64,000 bases of DNA from Triglochin maritima (GCA_963682175.1 OY821775.1:38376053-38440052); one strand, 5' to 3'. Positions 46,538 through 58,773 are shown, numbered from the stretch's first letter. Numbers and translations: made by a program. The notes: a model not told the origin generated them from the sequence alone.

Positions 46538-47769
46538 TGGTGTGAATTAAATTTATACCGCAAGTGCACGGCGTCAATGGAGACGTGGCAAATACGGGTC
46601 GAACACAAGGAGGGAGAGACTTGTTATTAATGTGATTTCGATTGGGGGAAAGAAGGAGAGAAGAAATAAGTTGGTTTTGAGATTTTTGATTTTTAATTAT
46701 CTAAAGCAAGAAACAAGAACAATTAAAACTAAAACAAGAACAAAGAGGTGAATTCCGTTGGGTGGAGGTTTAGATTTAAGGTTTAGATTAGAGAATTCAG
46801 AAACTTATAATAAATCATATTAGTTATAAAGCATTACATGATAAATGATTTAACATAAACTCAAGTAATCAAAGTATACTAACACGAAATTAGAATAATA
46901 ACATTCATTCATCTTCTCTTCACCCTAAATCAGTCACCTCCACCCTTTGGAAGGAGTTAAAAACTCATAGAGGGAGGAAGAAGGGGTCCTAGAGACATTA
47001 CAAAAGAAAAGTAAAAACAAGAAATAAAAGACAGAATTTTATTACTAAAGTGAAGAGTACAAAACTGAAAATAAAAACAACTAAAAACTAGGTCTAAGGC
47101 CAAGGACCCTTCTACCATCGTTCTCAGGGCTATTTATAGCCGATACAAGGGATCCCAATGTATAAATGGAACGTACACGCGTCAATACAGCATTGGTAAA
47201 AAATTGAGCACACGGATCGACTTTTGTGCGGCTAAATCGCCGCAATTTGTACATGAGGTGCGGCGGAATTGCCACCTTTTTGGCTCGGATTCGATCCAGA
47301 TTTTTCCTGTGTGTTTATGGTATGATTTGATCATCTTTTGCGCGTCTGGATTGATTCTTTCCATTCTTTTGAGCTACGGATTAATTCCTTTATATATATG
47401 GAGATTCACATTGATTTTTTCTTTAGATTTTCTCCATAATAATAAAAGCTACTCGTGATTTGCAATTAGGTCCTTGACTTTTTGCAATTAAGTCCCCGGC
47501 TACTTTTGTGCTTAAGTCTTTGTTCTTTTTGTAATTAGATCTTGAATGCTTTTATGCTTGGATACATTTCCATTTGTAACCTGATAAACTTGAACTTGGT
47601 CTTTATGATAGAAATGAGTCTTTTGCACGCGTTTATGCTCGAGATGTGGGTAAATTGCATTCAGGTCCCTGTATTCTGTAAATAAGACTAAACACATACC
47701 TTAATAGCATTTATTGATATAAAAGTGATCTAAATGAAAGACATATGATGCAATGTATGCAATGCATCA
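46538..47769 (-). repeat. G2 3' LTR
   Basis: It is 1232 bp, TGGTGTGAAT to ATGCATCA on the plus strand. It holds GCGGC/GCCGC palindromes at about 47227-47270. The polypurine tract (minus GTGTGGGGGTATT, 47770-47782) abuts it. Confidence 0.93.
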
Positions 47770-48886
47770 AATACCCCCACACCTAGATTTTTCTAGTCCC
47801 TAGCAAAACAGAAAATACGAAAAATAAAAACAGGGAAATCATAACTCACTTTCGTAGGACTCACGGTTGCACTTAGCATGTGCAACAAGCCGTTAAACCT
47901 CTTTGTTGCCAAGGAGGAGGAGTGTTGTCTCCTGAGGGTTTTCAGCGGATATACCCACAAAATCCTAAATCAACATTTCATTAATAGTTCGCAATATCCC
48001 TACCTCAACCTTATACATCTCACCGAGAATTCTTGCATGCTCATTATATAAATCTAACTCATTAAAAATATGACTTGGTCTTTGTTCCTCCAACATTCAC
48101 ACCATTAACCATTCTACGCATGTTATTACTTAAATTATTTTGCACGCCTCCTATGGTGGTGAAGTATCATTCGGATCAACCATGGGATGGATCATTCTTT
48201 TAGCTTTGGGCCTTGAGTATTTTTTTTTCTTTTCTTCCGTGATTCAACACATTTGCTTTTTGACACTTTTACCATTTTTGCATTCGTGTAGCGAGTTTGG
48301 TCGATAATCCCGAGCTGGTAGACTCAAGTTACCGGGTTTCAAGATACCCCTACGGACCAGTGACTCAAAGGCTTGGGCTTTTGTAATCATTTTGCAAAAT
48401 GTGTTTTCTTCACTTTATTCCTTTATTTTTATTTTTATTTTCCTCAAGGCTTAATTGCTATTAGAAGTCCACACTTCCCGGTATATTTTCCTCAACCTCT
48501 GCTTTTTATCAACCACTTCAAAGATTTGATTCATCCAATTTAAGTGCATACATGTCTTAAAGGGCAATGAGTTATTTCTTTGGAACTTATATTTATGTCA
48601 TAATTTCTACAAGTAGAACTATATAATAAGGAACAAAAACTCAATGCAATTTGTACACGAGTTTTGGCAGTTCAATCTTAAGCTATGTCATGAAACATTG
48701 ATTTTTTTATTTTTATTTTTTATTATTATTATTTTTTTTAGAAATAAAAGACAGATCTATAGATAAATATATACATAAACATTCCCCCACACCTAAATCA
48801 TGCATTGTCCTCAATGTATGCAAATACAAAGCAAATGCACTTATTACCTTGGTGAACTGTGGTGGAAGGATGGAATTTGCTCAAAG
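47770..48886 (-). other. G2 3' non-coding interior
   Basis: About 1.1 kb between the polypurine tract and the protease frame. It has AT-rich and homopolymer runs (near 48215 and 48700-48740) and no coding motif. Short stretches around 47770-47950 match the same place in G1, so the two families share a 3' layout. Confidence 0.75.
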
Positions 48887-49747
48887 TCAACCATAGTCAG
48901 AACTGGATTGAATGACACCATATTGGTGCATGTATCCAGTTGAATTGTTACCCATGTTGCAATGAGAGTTCTGAGTCACAGATTCCACACCCCTCACATA
49001 AATAAGTTCTCTTATTTGCTCGAGTGATGGTGGGTGTGTAGATGAATTTCTCCCCTTTTTCTTACTTCCTTTTTGATTTTGTGATGATTCAGAAATCTTA
49101 TAGATACGCGATTTCATCACAACATCACTCTGATTGCATATTATTTCTGGCTCACTATCAATATGAAAGATATTAAATTCAGCTTTTAAGTTCCCAAAAG
49201 ATAATTGCATGAGCCCATTTCGACAGTTTATCAATGCTTCAGAAGTGGCCAAAAAGGGTCTGCCTAGAATTACAGGGATTTGTCGATTAGGATTTACAAC
49301 AGGTGCGGTATCTAGTACGACAAAATCGACTGGGTAAATGAAGTCACCAACCTTGATCAAAACATCCTCTACTACACCTCTTGGTTTCTTAATAGAGCAA
49401 TCAGGAAATTGAAGGGTTGTCCTAGAGGGTTTTAGTGGACCAAGGTTCATTTGCTCATAGACAGAGTACTGGAGTAGGTTAACACTAGCACCAAGGTCTA
49501 GAAGGGCTTTGTTGATAAAAGTATCTCCTATTGAACATGAAATTGTGGGACACCCAGGATCCTTATATTTTATAGGAGATGTGTTGGACAAAATGGAACT
49601 TATGTTTGCAGTTAAGAATGCCTTCTTTGGTACGTTCGTTTTTCTCTTTTTAGTGCACAAATCTTTTAAGAATTTAGCATAAGCAGGTATTTGTTGAATC
49701 ATGTCTAAAAGTGGAATGTTCACCTTAACTTGCTTAAATACTTCCAA
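48887..49747 (-). pseudogene. G2 protease part
   Basis: A 286-codon frame has KTNVPKKAFLTANIS, LLDLGASVNLLQYSVY, KVGDFIYPVDFVVLD and LGRPFLATSEALI, a retropepsin-like domain in the same order as G1 but with a shorter tail. It follows the gag frame with only a few codons between the two (49748-49755), so a stop or frameshift splits a former Gag-Pro. Confidence 0.82.
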
Positions 49748-49755
49748 GATTTTCT

Positions 49756-51306
49756 CTATTTGTGCACTTGAGTTCTTTTGAGTCTATTAGGGAATGGAGC
49801 TTTAGGAACATAGACTCGCTCAGGTTCAGGTTGAGCTATGGGTTCAGGTTGAGTAGGTGGGTTGGGCGTTTCAGATTGGACGTCAGGTTCAATGGTCAGG
49901 TCATATGTGGGTGCTTGATGGCTAGATTGATTGGACACTCTAGGATTTACCACATTGTTATCAACTTGTCTTCCGGACCGTAATGATACTACTGCATTTA
50001 TTTGTTGGAACGGTCCTTCCTCATTAACCATTTGAACCGGTCTAGGGTTGTTATTTCCTGAAGGTGCTTGATAGGATTGATATGAATTATTATTAGATCT
50101 AGGGTTCACCTCAGGTTGACTTGGAAGCCGACCCTTTTCTCTTTCACCTACTATTTGTGCTAGTTGGCTGACTTGTGTCTCAAGCCTTTGGAAGGTCTGG
50201 TTGGTTGTTTGTATAAAGGTTTTCATCAAATTTTCCAATCTTGTCAACCTAACCTCATGATCGTTATTGTTACTAAACCCAGATGATGTATTATTTTGGT
50301 TATACGGGTTTGGTTGTTGTCTAGGAGGTTGACCTTGTTGGCTTGATGAGAAATTGGAATTACTACGCCAACCCGAGTTATAGGTTGATGCGTATGGGTC
50401 ATTTCTAGCATGGTTATACATGGCATTAACTTGGTCCCATTCCGCACAATCCTCCATTACATGACCTGTTTGACCACATCTAGAGCAAGGGATAGACGAG
50501 GCTTGAGTCACTCGGTTTTGGGTTCGTAGCTCTAAACTTTCCATTCTGCGCATAAGGGTAGCTAGTTTTGCTTCAGCCGCTTTGTTGACATCTACAGCTA
50601 ACACACCTGGTTTGGGTTGGCTTGCTATTCTAGATCCAATACTTGGGTTAAGTGGTGTTCTAGCATTGTCCCATTGCATACTGTTTTCAGCTAATTCCTC
50701 AAGAAAAGTCCAAGCATCATTTTCATTTTTCGACATAAAGTTCCCTTGGCTTACGGATTCTACCATAACCCTAGATGTGGGTGCCAATCCCTCATAAATA
50801 ATTTGGCATAATTGCCATCTCGGAATTCCATGATGAGGGCATTGGGTCAGAACACTTTTGAATATTTCTAGGTAGGAATAGAACGGCTCGCTCTCAGACT
50901 GAACGAATGCAACAATTTCATTCCTAATCCTCATAGTCTTATGGTTGGGAAAATATTTTTTCAGGAATACTTGAACAAACTCAGCCCAACTCCTAATAGA
51001 TCTTTCGGCTAGACTATATAGCCATTTCTTAGCGTCGTCCTTTAGTGCTAGAGGCACGAATTTCAGACGCACTGCCTCCTCAGGGATATGCTGGTATTGC
51101 ATAAGAGAGCAGATTTCCTCAAATTCTCTAAGGAAGAGATATGGGTCTTCCCTAGAGGTGAACTTAGGCAACATACTCATGTATTGTGCCTTAAGTTCGA
51201 AGTCGCGACCCGGTATGGTGGGCATAACGATGCACGATGGCTGAGCAGCCATCGCTGGATAGCATCGATCCCTCAGAGTTATAGGTTGTGCAACAGGCGG
51301 GTCCAC
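49756..51306 (-). CDS. G2 Gag
   Basis: A 516-codon frame of the gypsy gag type: QYMSMLPKFTSREDPYLFLREF, LKDDAKKWLYSLAE, FVQVFLKKYFPNH, FYSYLEIFKSVLTQCPHHGI, then the CCHC knuckle CSRCGQTGHVMEDC near residue 270 and a Q/N-rich linker, ending in the RNGKQVDN-like region. It is clearly related to G1 Gag but well diverged. The start is set at the first methionine, and sequence upstream is not open in this frame. Translation in the plant is not shown. Confidence 0.82.
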   Translation of the reverse strand: MDPPVAQPITLRDRCYPAMAAQPSCIVMPTIPGRDFELKAQYMSMLPKFTSREDPYLFLREFEEICSLMQYQHIPEEAVRLKFVPLALKDDAKKWLYSLAERSIRSWAEFVQVFLKKYFPNHKTMRIRNEIVAFVQSESEPFYSYLEIFKSVLTQCPHHGIPRWQLCQIIYEGLAPTSRVMVESVSQGNFMSKNENDAWTFLEELAENSMQWDNARTPLNPSIGSRIASQPKPGVLAVDVNKAAEAKLATLMRRMESLELRTQNRVTQASSIPCSRCGQTGHVMEDCAEWDQVNAMYNHARNDPYASTYNSGWRSNSNFSSSQQGQPPRQQPNPYNQNNTSSGFSNNNDHEVRLTRLENLMKTFIQTTNQTFQRLETQVSQLAQIVGEREKGRLPSQPEVNPRSNNNSYQSYQAPSGNNNPRPVQMVNEEGPFQQINAVVSLRSGRQVDNNVVNPRVSNQSSHQAPTYDLTIEPDVQSETPNPPTQPEPIAQPEPERVYVPKAPFPNRLKRTQVHK

Positions 51307-52720
51307 TACGTTTTATCACCCATTGGATCCGGGTGAGGTGGTGCAGCAGATGGATTGGGGCTAAGTTCCAGACTGGAATCTAGATGAACTCGTGAGAGTC
51401 GATTACTCAAGGCCCGAATCCAAATCTGAGTGCACCGGGTTGAATCAATTTTTGAATTCAAATTCGAAATTTAAATTCCAAATTTAATTTCAAGAATTAA
51501 TTACAATTTTTTTTTATATTTTCGTTTTTTTTTCAAAAGGGAAACAAACAATAGAATGGGGAAAGATGAGAAAGGAATCCTAATCTAGAGAATTGAGGTG
51601 AGAAGAGAAAGAAGACTCAGATGAGAAGGGAAACCTAACTCTAAAGATAGAAAGAGGGTTGGTCAGAAAATTCCTAAGAAAGCACGGTTCAAACAATCCT
51701 AGACCTAGTGTCACTTATATCTAGACGACTCCTAACTGGTTGAGTCGAATCGATTTGCTTGATTCACCTCCCTCACTAATCAAACCAACTTGGCCAGGCC
51801 GTGTATAGCTAGTGGGGGCGCTTCCGACAGAGTCGGTGCCAATTAGACAACCACTTCGCTTGGAAGACTTACGTGAACACAAAAACACTTTCTAGACACC
51901 AAATTAAATTCAATCGGCTTCAGGTCATAGCAAGTCAAACCAATTCTTCTCCTTAAATGAGTCTGAGTCCTTAGGGGTCAATGTCTAGTTGATTTTAATT
52001 TAAGGCTTGGGTGACACTTTGGGATTGTTATTTGTGGGCCACAGAAGGGTGATGAAATCCCCACCGTATCTTTGCCTACGGAGTTGCCCTTAAGATAGTT
52101 TAACTTAGATATAGCAAAGATAGTCAAACAATGGTCTTTAGAGGGGGCAATTGCAAGGTTGTATGCAAACTAGATTATATGCTTAAATGCATTCGATAAA
52201 AACCGCGATACGTACCTTGCCTCCAGCATTCTTCAACAAGAATTAATTTGCAAGAATTTAGCAAGAATAATGCAAACAAAACATTATATGATGCATGCAC
52301 TAAGTTTTAGGTCAGAGTTGAATTATTGCAATTTATGGAATTTTGCCCTACACATGCAGTTCTACGAAAATGAAATTTTCTGAAACTAGAAATTACGAGG
52401 AAAAAGGCAACAAAGGTTACCTAAGCAATGCTCAGTCGGGTTCGCCGCCCGCTCTCGAAACTTCAGTAGCTTCACGCGTCCACCCGGAGATGAGTCGCGT
52501 CCCAGAAAAATTTGAAGCCCAGAAGCTCCAAGTGTGCGGCGGATTCGCCGCAAGTTGTTCTTCAGGTGCGGCGATTTCGCCGCTCGTTTAGCTCAGATGG
52601 TGCTCGGATTTCGCCGCGCACTCTGTTGTCTCCTGAAACACAAATCCAAATACTCAGATCGCGCACAAGATAAATAGAATAAAATCGAAATTAACAAAAA
52701 AAAACAAAATCTGCGTCGCC
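51307..52720 (-). other. G2 5' leader with GC-rich palindromes
   Basis: About 1.4 kb between the primer site and gag. At about 52537-52615 it repeats GCGGCG-NNNN-CGCCGC palindromes like those in its LTRs. No other coding frame was recognised. Confidence 0.75.
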
Positions 52721-52738
52721 TCCCCGGCAACGGCGCCA
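52721..52738 (-). promoter_or_regulatory. G2 primer binding site (tRNA-Asp)
   Basis: The minus strand reads TGGCGCCGTTGCCGGGGA, complementary to the last 18 bases of plant tRNA-Asp including CCA. It lies six bases inside the 5' LTR. This primer is typical of Athila/Tat-type gypsy elements. Confidence 0.93.
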
Positions 52739-52744
52739 AAAACT

Positions 52745-53975
52745 TGGTGTGAATTAAATTTATACCGCAAGTGCACGGCGTCAATGGAGACGTGGCAAAT
52801 ACGGGTCGAACACAAGGAGGGAGAGACTTGTTATTAATGTGATTTCGATTGGGGGAAAGAAGGAGAGAAGAAATAAGTTGGTTTTGAGATTTTTGATTTT
52901 TAATTATCTAAAGCAAGAAACAAGAACAATTAAAACTAAAACAAGAACAAAGAGGTGAATTCCGTTGGGTGGAGGTTTAGATTTAAGGTTTAGATTAGAG
53001 AATTCAGAAACTTATAATAAATCATATTAGTTATAAAGCATTACATGATAAATGATTTAACATAAACTCAAGTAATCAAAATATACTAACACGAAATTAA
53101 AATAATAACATTCATTCATCTTCTCTTCACCCTAAATCAGTCACCTCCACCCTTTGGAAGGAGTTAGAAACTCATAGAGGGAGGAAGAAGGGGTCCTAGA
53201 GACATTACAAAAGAAAAGTAAAAACAAGAAATAAAGACAGAATTTTATTACTAAAGTGAAGAGTACAAAACTGAAAATAAAAACAACTAAAAACTAGGTC
53301 TAAGGCCAAGGACCCTTCTACCATCGTTCTCGGGGCTATTTATAGCCGATACAAGGGATCCCAATATATAAATGGAACGTACACGCGTCAATACAGCATT
53401 GGTAAAACTTTGAGCACACGGATCGACTTTTGTGCGGCTAAATCGCCGCAAGTTGTACATGAGGTGCGGCGGAATCGCCACCTTTTTGGCTCGGATTCGA
53501 TCCAGATTTTTCCTGTGTGTTTATGGTATGATTTGATCCTCCTTTGCGCGTCTGGATTGATTCTTTCCATTCTTTTGAGCTACGGATTAATTCCTTTATA
53601 TATATGGAGATTCACATTGATTTTTTCTTTAGATTTTCTCTATAATAATAAAAGCTACTCGTGATTTGCAATTAGGTCCTTAACTTTTTGCAATTAAGAC
53701 TCCGGCTACTTTTGTGCTTAAGTCTTTGTTCTTTTTGTAATTACATCTTGAATGCTTTTATGCTTGGATACATTTCCATTTGTAACCTGATAAACTTGAA
53801 CTTGGTCTTTATGATAGAAATGAGTCTTTTGCACGCGTTTATGCTCGAGATGTGGGTAAATTGCATTCAGGTCCCTGTATTCTGTAAATAAGACTAAACA
53901 CATACCTTAATAGCATTTATTGATATAAAAGTGATCTAAATGAAAGACATATGATGCAATGTATGCAATGCATCA
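52745..53975 (-). repeat. G2 5' LTR
   Basis: It is 1231 bp, matching 46538-47769 with roughly 15-20 differences by eye. The right target duplication GGCTG follows at 53976-53980. Confidence 0.93.
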
Positions 53976-55657
53976 GGCTGCATAGATGGTGGTGGGTGTG
54001 GCAAGGAAATGTGATTGTCAACATGTTTTCCATTTCTTAAGGTAACAATGGCATTGACATGGTGAACAGGTTCCTCCACATAGTTCTCTTGCCTCACTCG
54101 AGGTACCACATTCTCATTTTGCATGTGTTGTTGCTGGTACACACGGGGGTTAGCCTCAGGCTGGCTAGGAAGAGACCATCTCTCTCTTTCATGTACAGAC
54201 TGAGCCAATTGGCCCATCTGAAGCTCTAGAGATTTGATGGTCTGCTGATTTGAAGTGAGAACTTGACTCGTGTTTGACATAAAATTTTTCATTAAGTTTT
54301 CAAGTCCACGAGTCAAGGTCTCAAGCGAATTGAGTCGGGTTTCCATATTGTTGGAATTTGGGAAACCCGATTGATTGGTGGTTTGCGCTTGGGGTGGCTG
54401 ATAGGATTGTGCATGCATGGGAGGTTGGTGTGATTGGTAAGGTGGTCTAGAGGAGTTTGAAGGACCCTGGGCATTAGTTTGGTTCCATGAAAAATTGGGG
54501 TGGTTCCTCCATCCAGGATTATTAGATGATGAGTATGGGTCATTCGTAGCTCTGTCATAGATGACGTTGACCCGCTCCATCTCAGGAGGAATAAACACAC
54601 ACTCACTTTCTACATGACCTATCCTACCACATGAATGACAGGGAACTTGACTAGACGTGGACATGTGAGGTGCACCCTGTTGGTTTTCGAGCTCAATCGA
54701 ATCCATACGGCGCATTAAGGCCGCCATGCGCGCCTCGGTGGCTGTAGTGGTATCGACAACAAATGCGGCACCCGATCTAGTCGAGTTTGCATTCACGATC
54801 CTCGCTCCTATACTAGATGATGCAGGTGGCTCCCTCACACTCTCCCATTGCATGGTTTTCTCAGCGAGGTCTTCTAGGAAAGCCCATGCCTCCCTTTCAT
54901 CATTTCCCAAGAACTCTCCTTGACACATGGACTCAAGGAGCGTTCTTGACGGGATATGAAGACCTTCGTAAACAATCTGACAAAGGCGCCACAACGCGAT
55001 GCCATGGTGAGGGCATGAGGATAGTAGCTCCTTGAACCTCTCTAAGTATGCATGGAATGGTTCAGTCACATGTTGATAGAACGAATTGATTTCGTTCCTC
55101 AACTTTTGAATCTGATGATTTGGAAAGTACTTCTTGAGGAATGCATATTGAAACTCATCCCAAGTCTTAAAGGCATTCGCATGGTTGCTGTACAACCACT
55201 TCTTGGCGTCATCCTTTAGTGCAAAAGGAACGAGCCTAAGATGGATGTAGTCTGTGCTAAGTTGTTGCAGCTTGAACATAGCACAGACCTCCTCAAATTC
55301 CCTGAGAAAGATATAGGGGTCACCCTTCCCAGTGAAGCGAGGGAGCATGGAAATAAACTGAGGCTTAACCTCAAAATGGTTCCCATTAGCCTCTGGTAAT
55401 ACGATGCATGAGGGTAGAGCTGTACGACTCGGGTAGCATCGATCACGTAGAGGTATGGGAACGACAACAGGACGCTCAGGTGGGTCCAGCAACTGCTCCT
55501 CCTTACGGAAATTAGCAGCCATTGAACCCGAACTATGTGCGACACGAGAGGAGGAAGGTGTCGAGACATCGATGACCGAAGCCGGATTGACAACGCTCCT
55601 CGTCAAACGACCACTCTCGTCTCGTGTCCACGAAAGCATGCACAAAGGTGCACACAC
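53976..55657 (-). pseudogene. G1 unit 2 Gag, continuous into protease before G2
   Basis: The frame from 55657 encodes the same Gag as unit 1 and reads through the position of the two unit 1 stops (near 54115-54130) into the protease linker (VNAIVTLRNGKHVDNHI). It is cut at 53976 by G2. Before that insertion unit 2 probably had one continuous Gag-Pro frame extending to 45101. Confidence 0.87.
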
Positions 55658-56273
55658 ACCATTTTTTTAACAAAGAATGTACGTAGAGGAGAAGACGGGG
55701 GGACACAGGAGAGAAAGAATGACCCAGGAGAGAAGGGAAGAAGTCCTTATGCTACGGCGGATGGGTACAGGTAGAAGCACACAAGCAAACAAGGCTCAAG
55801 CAATCCTAAGGTCGCTAAAGGTCCTTACAGCTAGACGACGCCTAACTGCGAGGTCACACGACCTCAACACGCCTCACCTCCCTACGACGAGGACCACAAA
55901 GCCCAGCAAGGGAGCCAAGATCCGGGGATCTCGTCTCTCCTACTATCGACAAAGTGGGCAACGCCGATCAGGTCATGACGGTCGGGACCGAATCACTCTC
56001 CTAATGCGTCTGAATTCCTTAAGGCCAATGTCTACTTGATTTTAAAATTAGGCTCTTGATTAGTGTGGTTTTTGGGGCGAAGGAAAGAGTGATGAAATCC
56101 CCCATCTTATATTTTATGGGACAGCCCCTCCTTTGTAGCGTTTTGGATTCCTAATCTAGCAATCAACTCTCCAAACAAACGCTCAACTCACACTTGTTTC
56201 AATGCACTTCCTACTAACTAATGCATGTTCATACGAAATGCATGAATGAGAGTAGAAGGTGCGTACCTCACGC
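55658..56273 (-). other. G1 unit 2 leader, primer site deleted
   Basis: It is nearly identical to 42052-42667 and joins LTR sequence at the same deletion point. Confidence 0.75.
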
Positions 56274-57121
56274 CATTGGAATTAAAGCATTCAATCCATT
56301 CTCATTTGCATGTATGTACATCTACTCCACCCCCCAAAGGGAATGGAACTACTCACTAAACATTACACTAATTATTAAACTAAACAAAGAAAGCATATTA
56401 ACTAAGCTAATAAAACTAATGAAATGAGATTAAGCAAAGCAAAACAAGAAACATAAAACCAACAACATAATAAAGAAAACTTGTATTAGAATGACTCACA
56501 TTAAAAGTACCATCCTCCTACTTTAGTGTGTGCTTCAAGGCATCACTTCTAGTAGGAAGAATAGCCACTTAAAATATGGAGTGATTACAATGGAAGGTGA
56601 AGAGTTCTATTTATAGCCATGGAAAAAGGCAAACCGGGACAATCCCCCGATGTGGGACTAAACAGATACCAAAAATAGCCTAAACATCCTCTACTACATG
56701 TGTTGGAGAAATTTTAGAGGATTTGGGCCAAAATGGACCGCCATGTAGCGGTCCAAAAAGTCCGGATCCATCTGGAATTTGTGTTGGGCTTTGCTTAGTG
56801 TATTTGGTGGTCTTGGATGCATCTACTTCGTTTATTTGAGCTCCGATCCGAATAGAATTACCAAAATACTCCCCATGATGGTGTGGAGTTTTCTGTTTTG
56901 CTCTTAGGTCCTTCTGTCTTGCGTTCAGGTCCTTCTCCCTTGCATCTTGGTCCTCAGATCTCACAGTTAAGTCCTTTTTCCCAGCTTTGAGTCATTTTAT
57001 GCTTCATCTCTTCAAACCTATTTATTCCTGAAAACTAAACATAAAACTAGTAAGATAGCATTGTTTAGGTGAAAAATAATGGATATAAGATACAAATATA
57101 AGCATGAAATGATGTCAATCA
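56274..57121 (-). repeat. G1 LTR 3, truncated
   Basis: This 848-bp remnant ends (minus start) at TGATTGACATC, the correct LTR terminus. Next to it is CATAC and the C2 reverse transcriptase frame, so this side is the original insertion border. Confidence 0.9.
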
Positions 57122-57950
57122 CATACCATGCGCGAGGTGATTGTTTCAATTCGTAGATTGATTTGTTGAGCTTGCATACCTGGTTTGTGGAAGTGTACCC
57201 TGGTGGAGGAGTCATATACACTTCTTCCTCGAGGTTTCCCTGAAGAAAAGCATTTCTACCATCCATTTGATAGAGACTCCAATTTTTATTAACTGCTATG
57301 GAGAGAAGAACACGAACTGTGTTCATTTTTGCAACAAGGGCAAATATTTCTAGATAATCTAGACCATAAGTTTGAATGTACCCTTTGGCTACAAGTCTGG
57401 CCTTATATCTTTCTATTGTCCCGTTACTATTATACTTTATTTTGTACACCCATTTACATCCAACAGGTTTAATTCCATTTTTTATTGGAATGAGGATCCA
57501 AGTGTTATTTGATTCTAGTGCCTTGATTTCTTCCTCCATGGCTTTACACCATTTTGGGTCCTTAATCGCTTCATGATAGTTACTAAGTTCTATATGATTA
57601 TCTATAGTCCCTAAAAAGTCCTTATGGTTGGTGGTTAATTGTTGATAGGACAAGTAGTCCTGGATAGGATAAGTCACATGAGAGGTGATGTAATTATCTA
57701 AGTAATTCGGAGGATGAGTAGGTCGGTTGGATCGTCTTTGTATTATGTTTTCTCCCCCGTTTGCCGCAATTTCTCTGTCTTCTTTGTATGGAGTAGGTGT
57801 GACAGGTGGTTGTGAGATTTCTGGTTCATTCACAATGGCCAGAGGCGCATCAGGTGCTGGTGGTGAAGTGGTGGTAAACTCGGCTTCTTCATCGTCTTCT
57901 TGGAAGTAAGAAACATTTTCTACAAACTGAACATCACGAGAAACATAAAA
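57122..57950 (-). pseudogene. C2 copia reverse transcriptase, right copy, truncated
   Basis: The frame from about 57833 reads RSNRPTHPPNYLDNYIT, KPVGCKWVYKIK, RYKARLVAKGY, YQMDGRNAFLQGNLEEE and KSIYELKQSPRAWY, and is then cut at 57122 by G1 LTR 3. The YVDD part and RNase H are missing here, and their counterpart is in the left copy. It is the same orientation as, and a direct duplicate of, 13636-14430. Confidence 0.9.
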
Positions 57951-58003
57951 CCTACAACTTTTTGGGTCATAACATTACTACACTTTTTTCTTTAAGGAAT
58001 ATC

Positions 58004-58770
58004 CTAAAAAACACATTTGTGTGAGCTGGTCTCGAGTTTGTCGATCCTTTTCCTATGAACAAATACAACACAACCAAAAACTCTGAGGTGATCAAGAGAC
58101 ATTTTTCGTCCAGTTAGGATTTCTAAGGGTTGTTTATTTTGAAGCCGAGGACTTGGTAGACGATTAATAAGGTAGGTGGCAGTCAAAACGACGTCAGACC
58201 AAAAACGTTTTGGAACATGATTTTGAAAAAGTAATGATCGAGTCACGTTTAAAAGATGACGATTTTTCCTTTCAGACACACCATTTTGTTTAGGAGTATT
58301 AATGCAAGTAGTTTGATGAAAGATTTATTTTTGTTTTAAATTTTTTGGAAGAAGTTACTGGTGTATTCAGAATCGTTATCAGATCTTAACATTTTTATTT
58401 TAAAGTCACACATGTTCTCCACAAAAGTAGTAAAGTCACAAAAAATATCAAAAACTTCAGATTTTGATTTAAGCAAATAAATCCATGTAGTTCGAGAAAA
58501 ATCATCAAGAAAGGTAATAAAATATCTGAACCCATTATAAGATTCAGTGGAGGCTGGACCCCAGACGTCGGAATGAACCAACTCCAGAGGGTGACCTATT
58601 TTAATAAAGGATAAACGAAAAGGCAGGCGAGTTTGTTTTGATAAACTACGTACATCACACAAAAATTCTGAATTAATAATTGGAAAAAGAGTTTTTAAGA
58701 CTGAGTGGACGGGTGTCCCATTCGTTTATACCAAAGTTCATGTTTGGGCCGATTTTCAGCATGCAAGGTC
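58004..58770 (-). pseudogene. C2 copia integrase, right copy
   Basis: Upstream piece 58336-58662: LELVHSDVWGPAST, FITFLDDFSRTTWIYLLKSKSE and RSDNDSEYTSNFF, the core with visible D and D/E residues. Downstream piece 58004-58279: SERKNRHLLN, PKRFWSDVV, PLEILTGRKMS and FGCVVFVH. A frameshift and a stop separate the two. Confidence 0.88.
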
Positions 58771-58773
58771 TGT

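Larger units (their letters stand above)
46538..53975 (-). mobile_element. Gypsy element G2, gag-protease only
   Basis: A complete element of 7438 bp has LTRs at 46538-47769 and 52745-53975, flanked by GGCTG (46533-46537 and 53976-53980). The undisturbed site is seen in unit 1 near 40364. A tRNA-Asp primer site and a polypurine tract are in place. It encodes gag and protease but no RT or integrase. The LTRs differ by roughly 1-2% by eye, so it is younger than C1 and C2 but older than S1. Confidence 0.95.
36002..57121 (-). mobile_element. Gypsy family G1, tandem LTR-unit-LTR-unit-LTR
   Basis: Three LTRs ending at 37341, 43515 and 57121 bracket two interiors. The repeat unit is 6174 bp, and 6163 bp for the second unit once the nested G2 is removed. 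The gag-protease reading is minus strand. This shape is expected when LTRs on sister chromatids recombine unequally. Neither unit has RT, RNase H or integrase. The right flank (57122) is C2 reverse transcriptase, while the left flank is copy B. The two flanks do not match, so a deletion removed the original left side. Confidence 0.9.
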
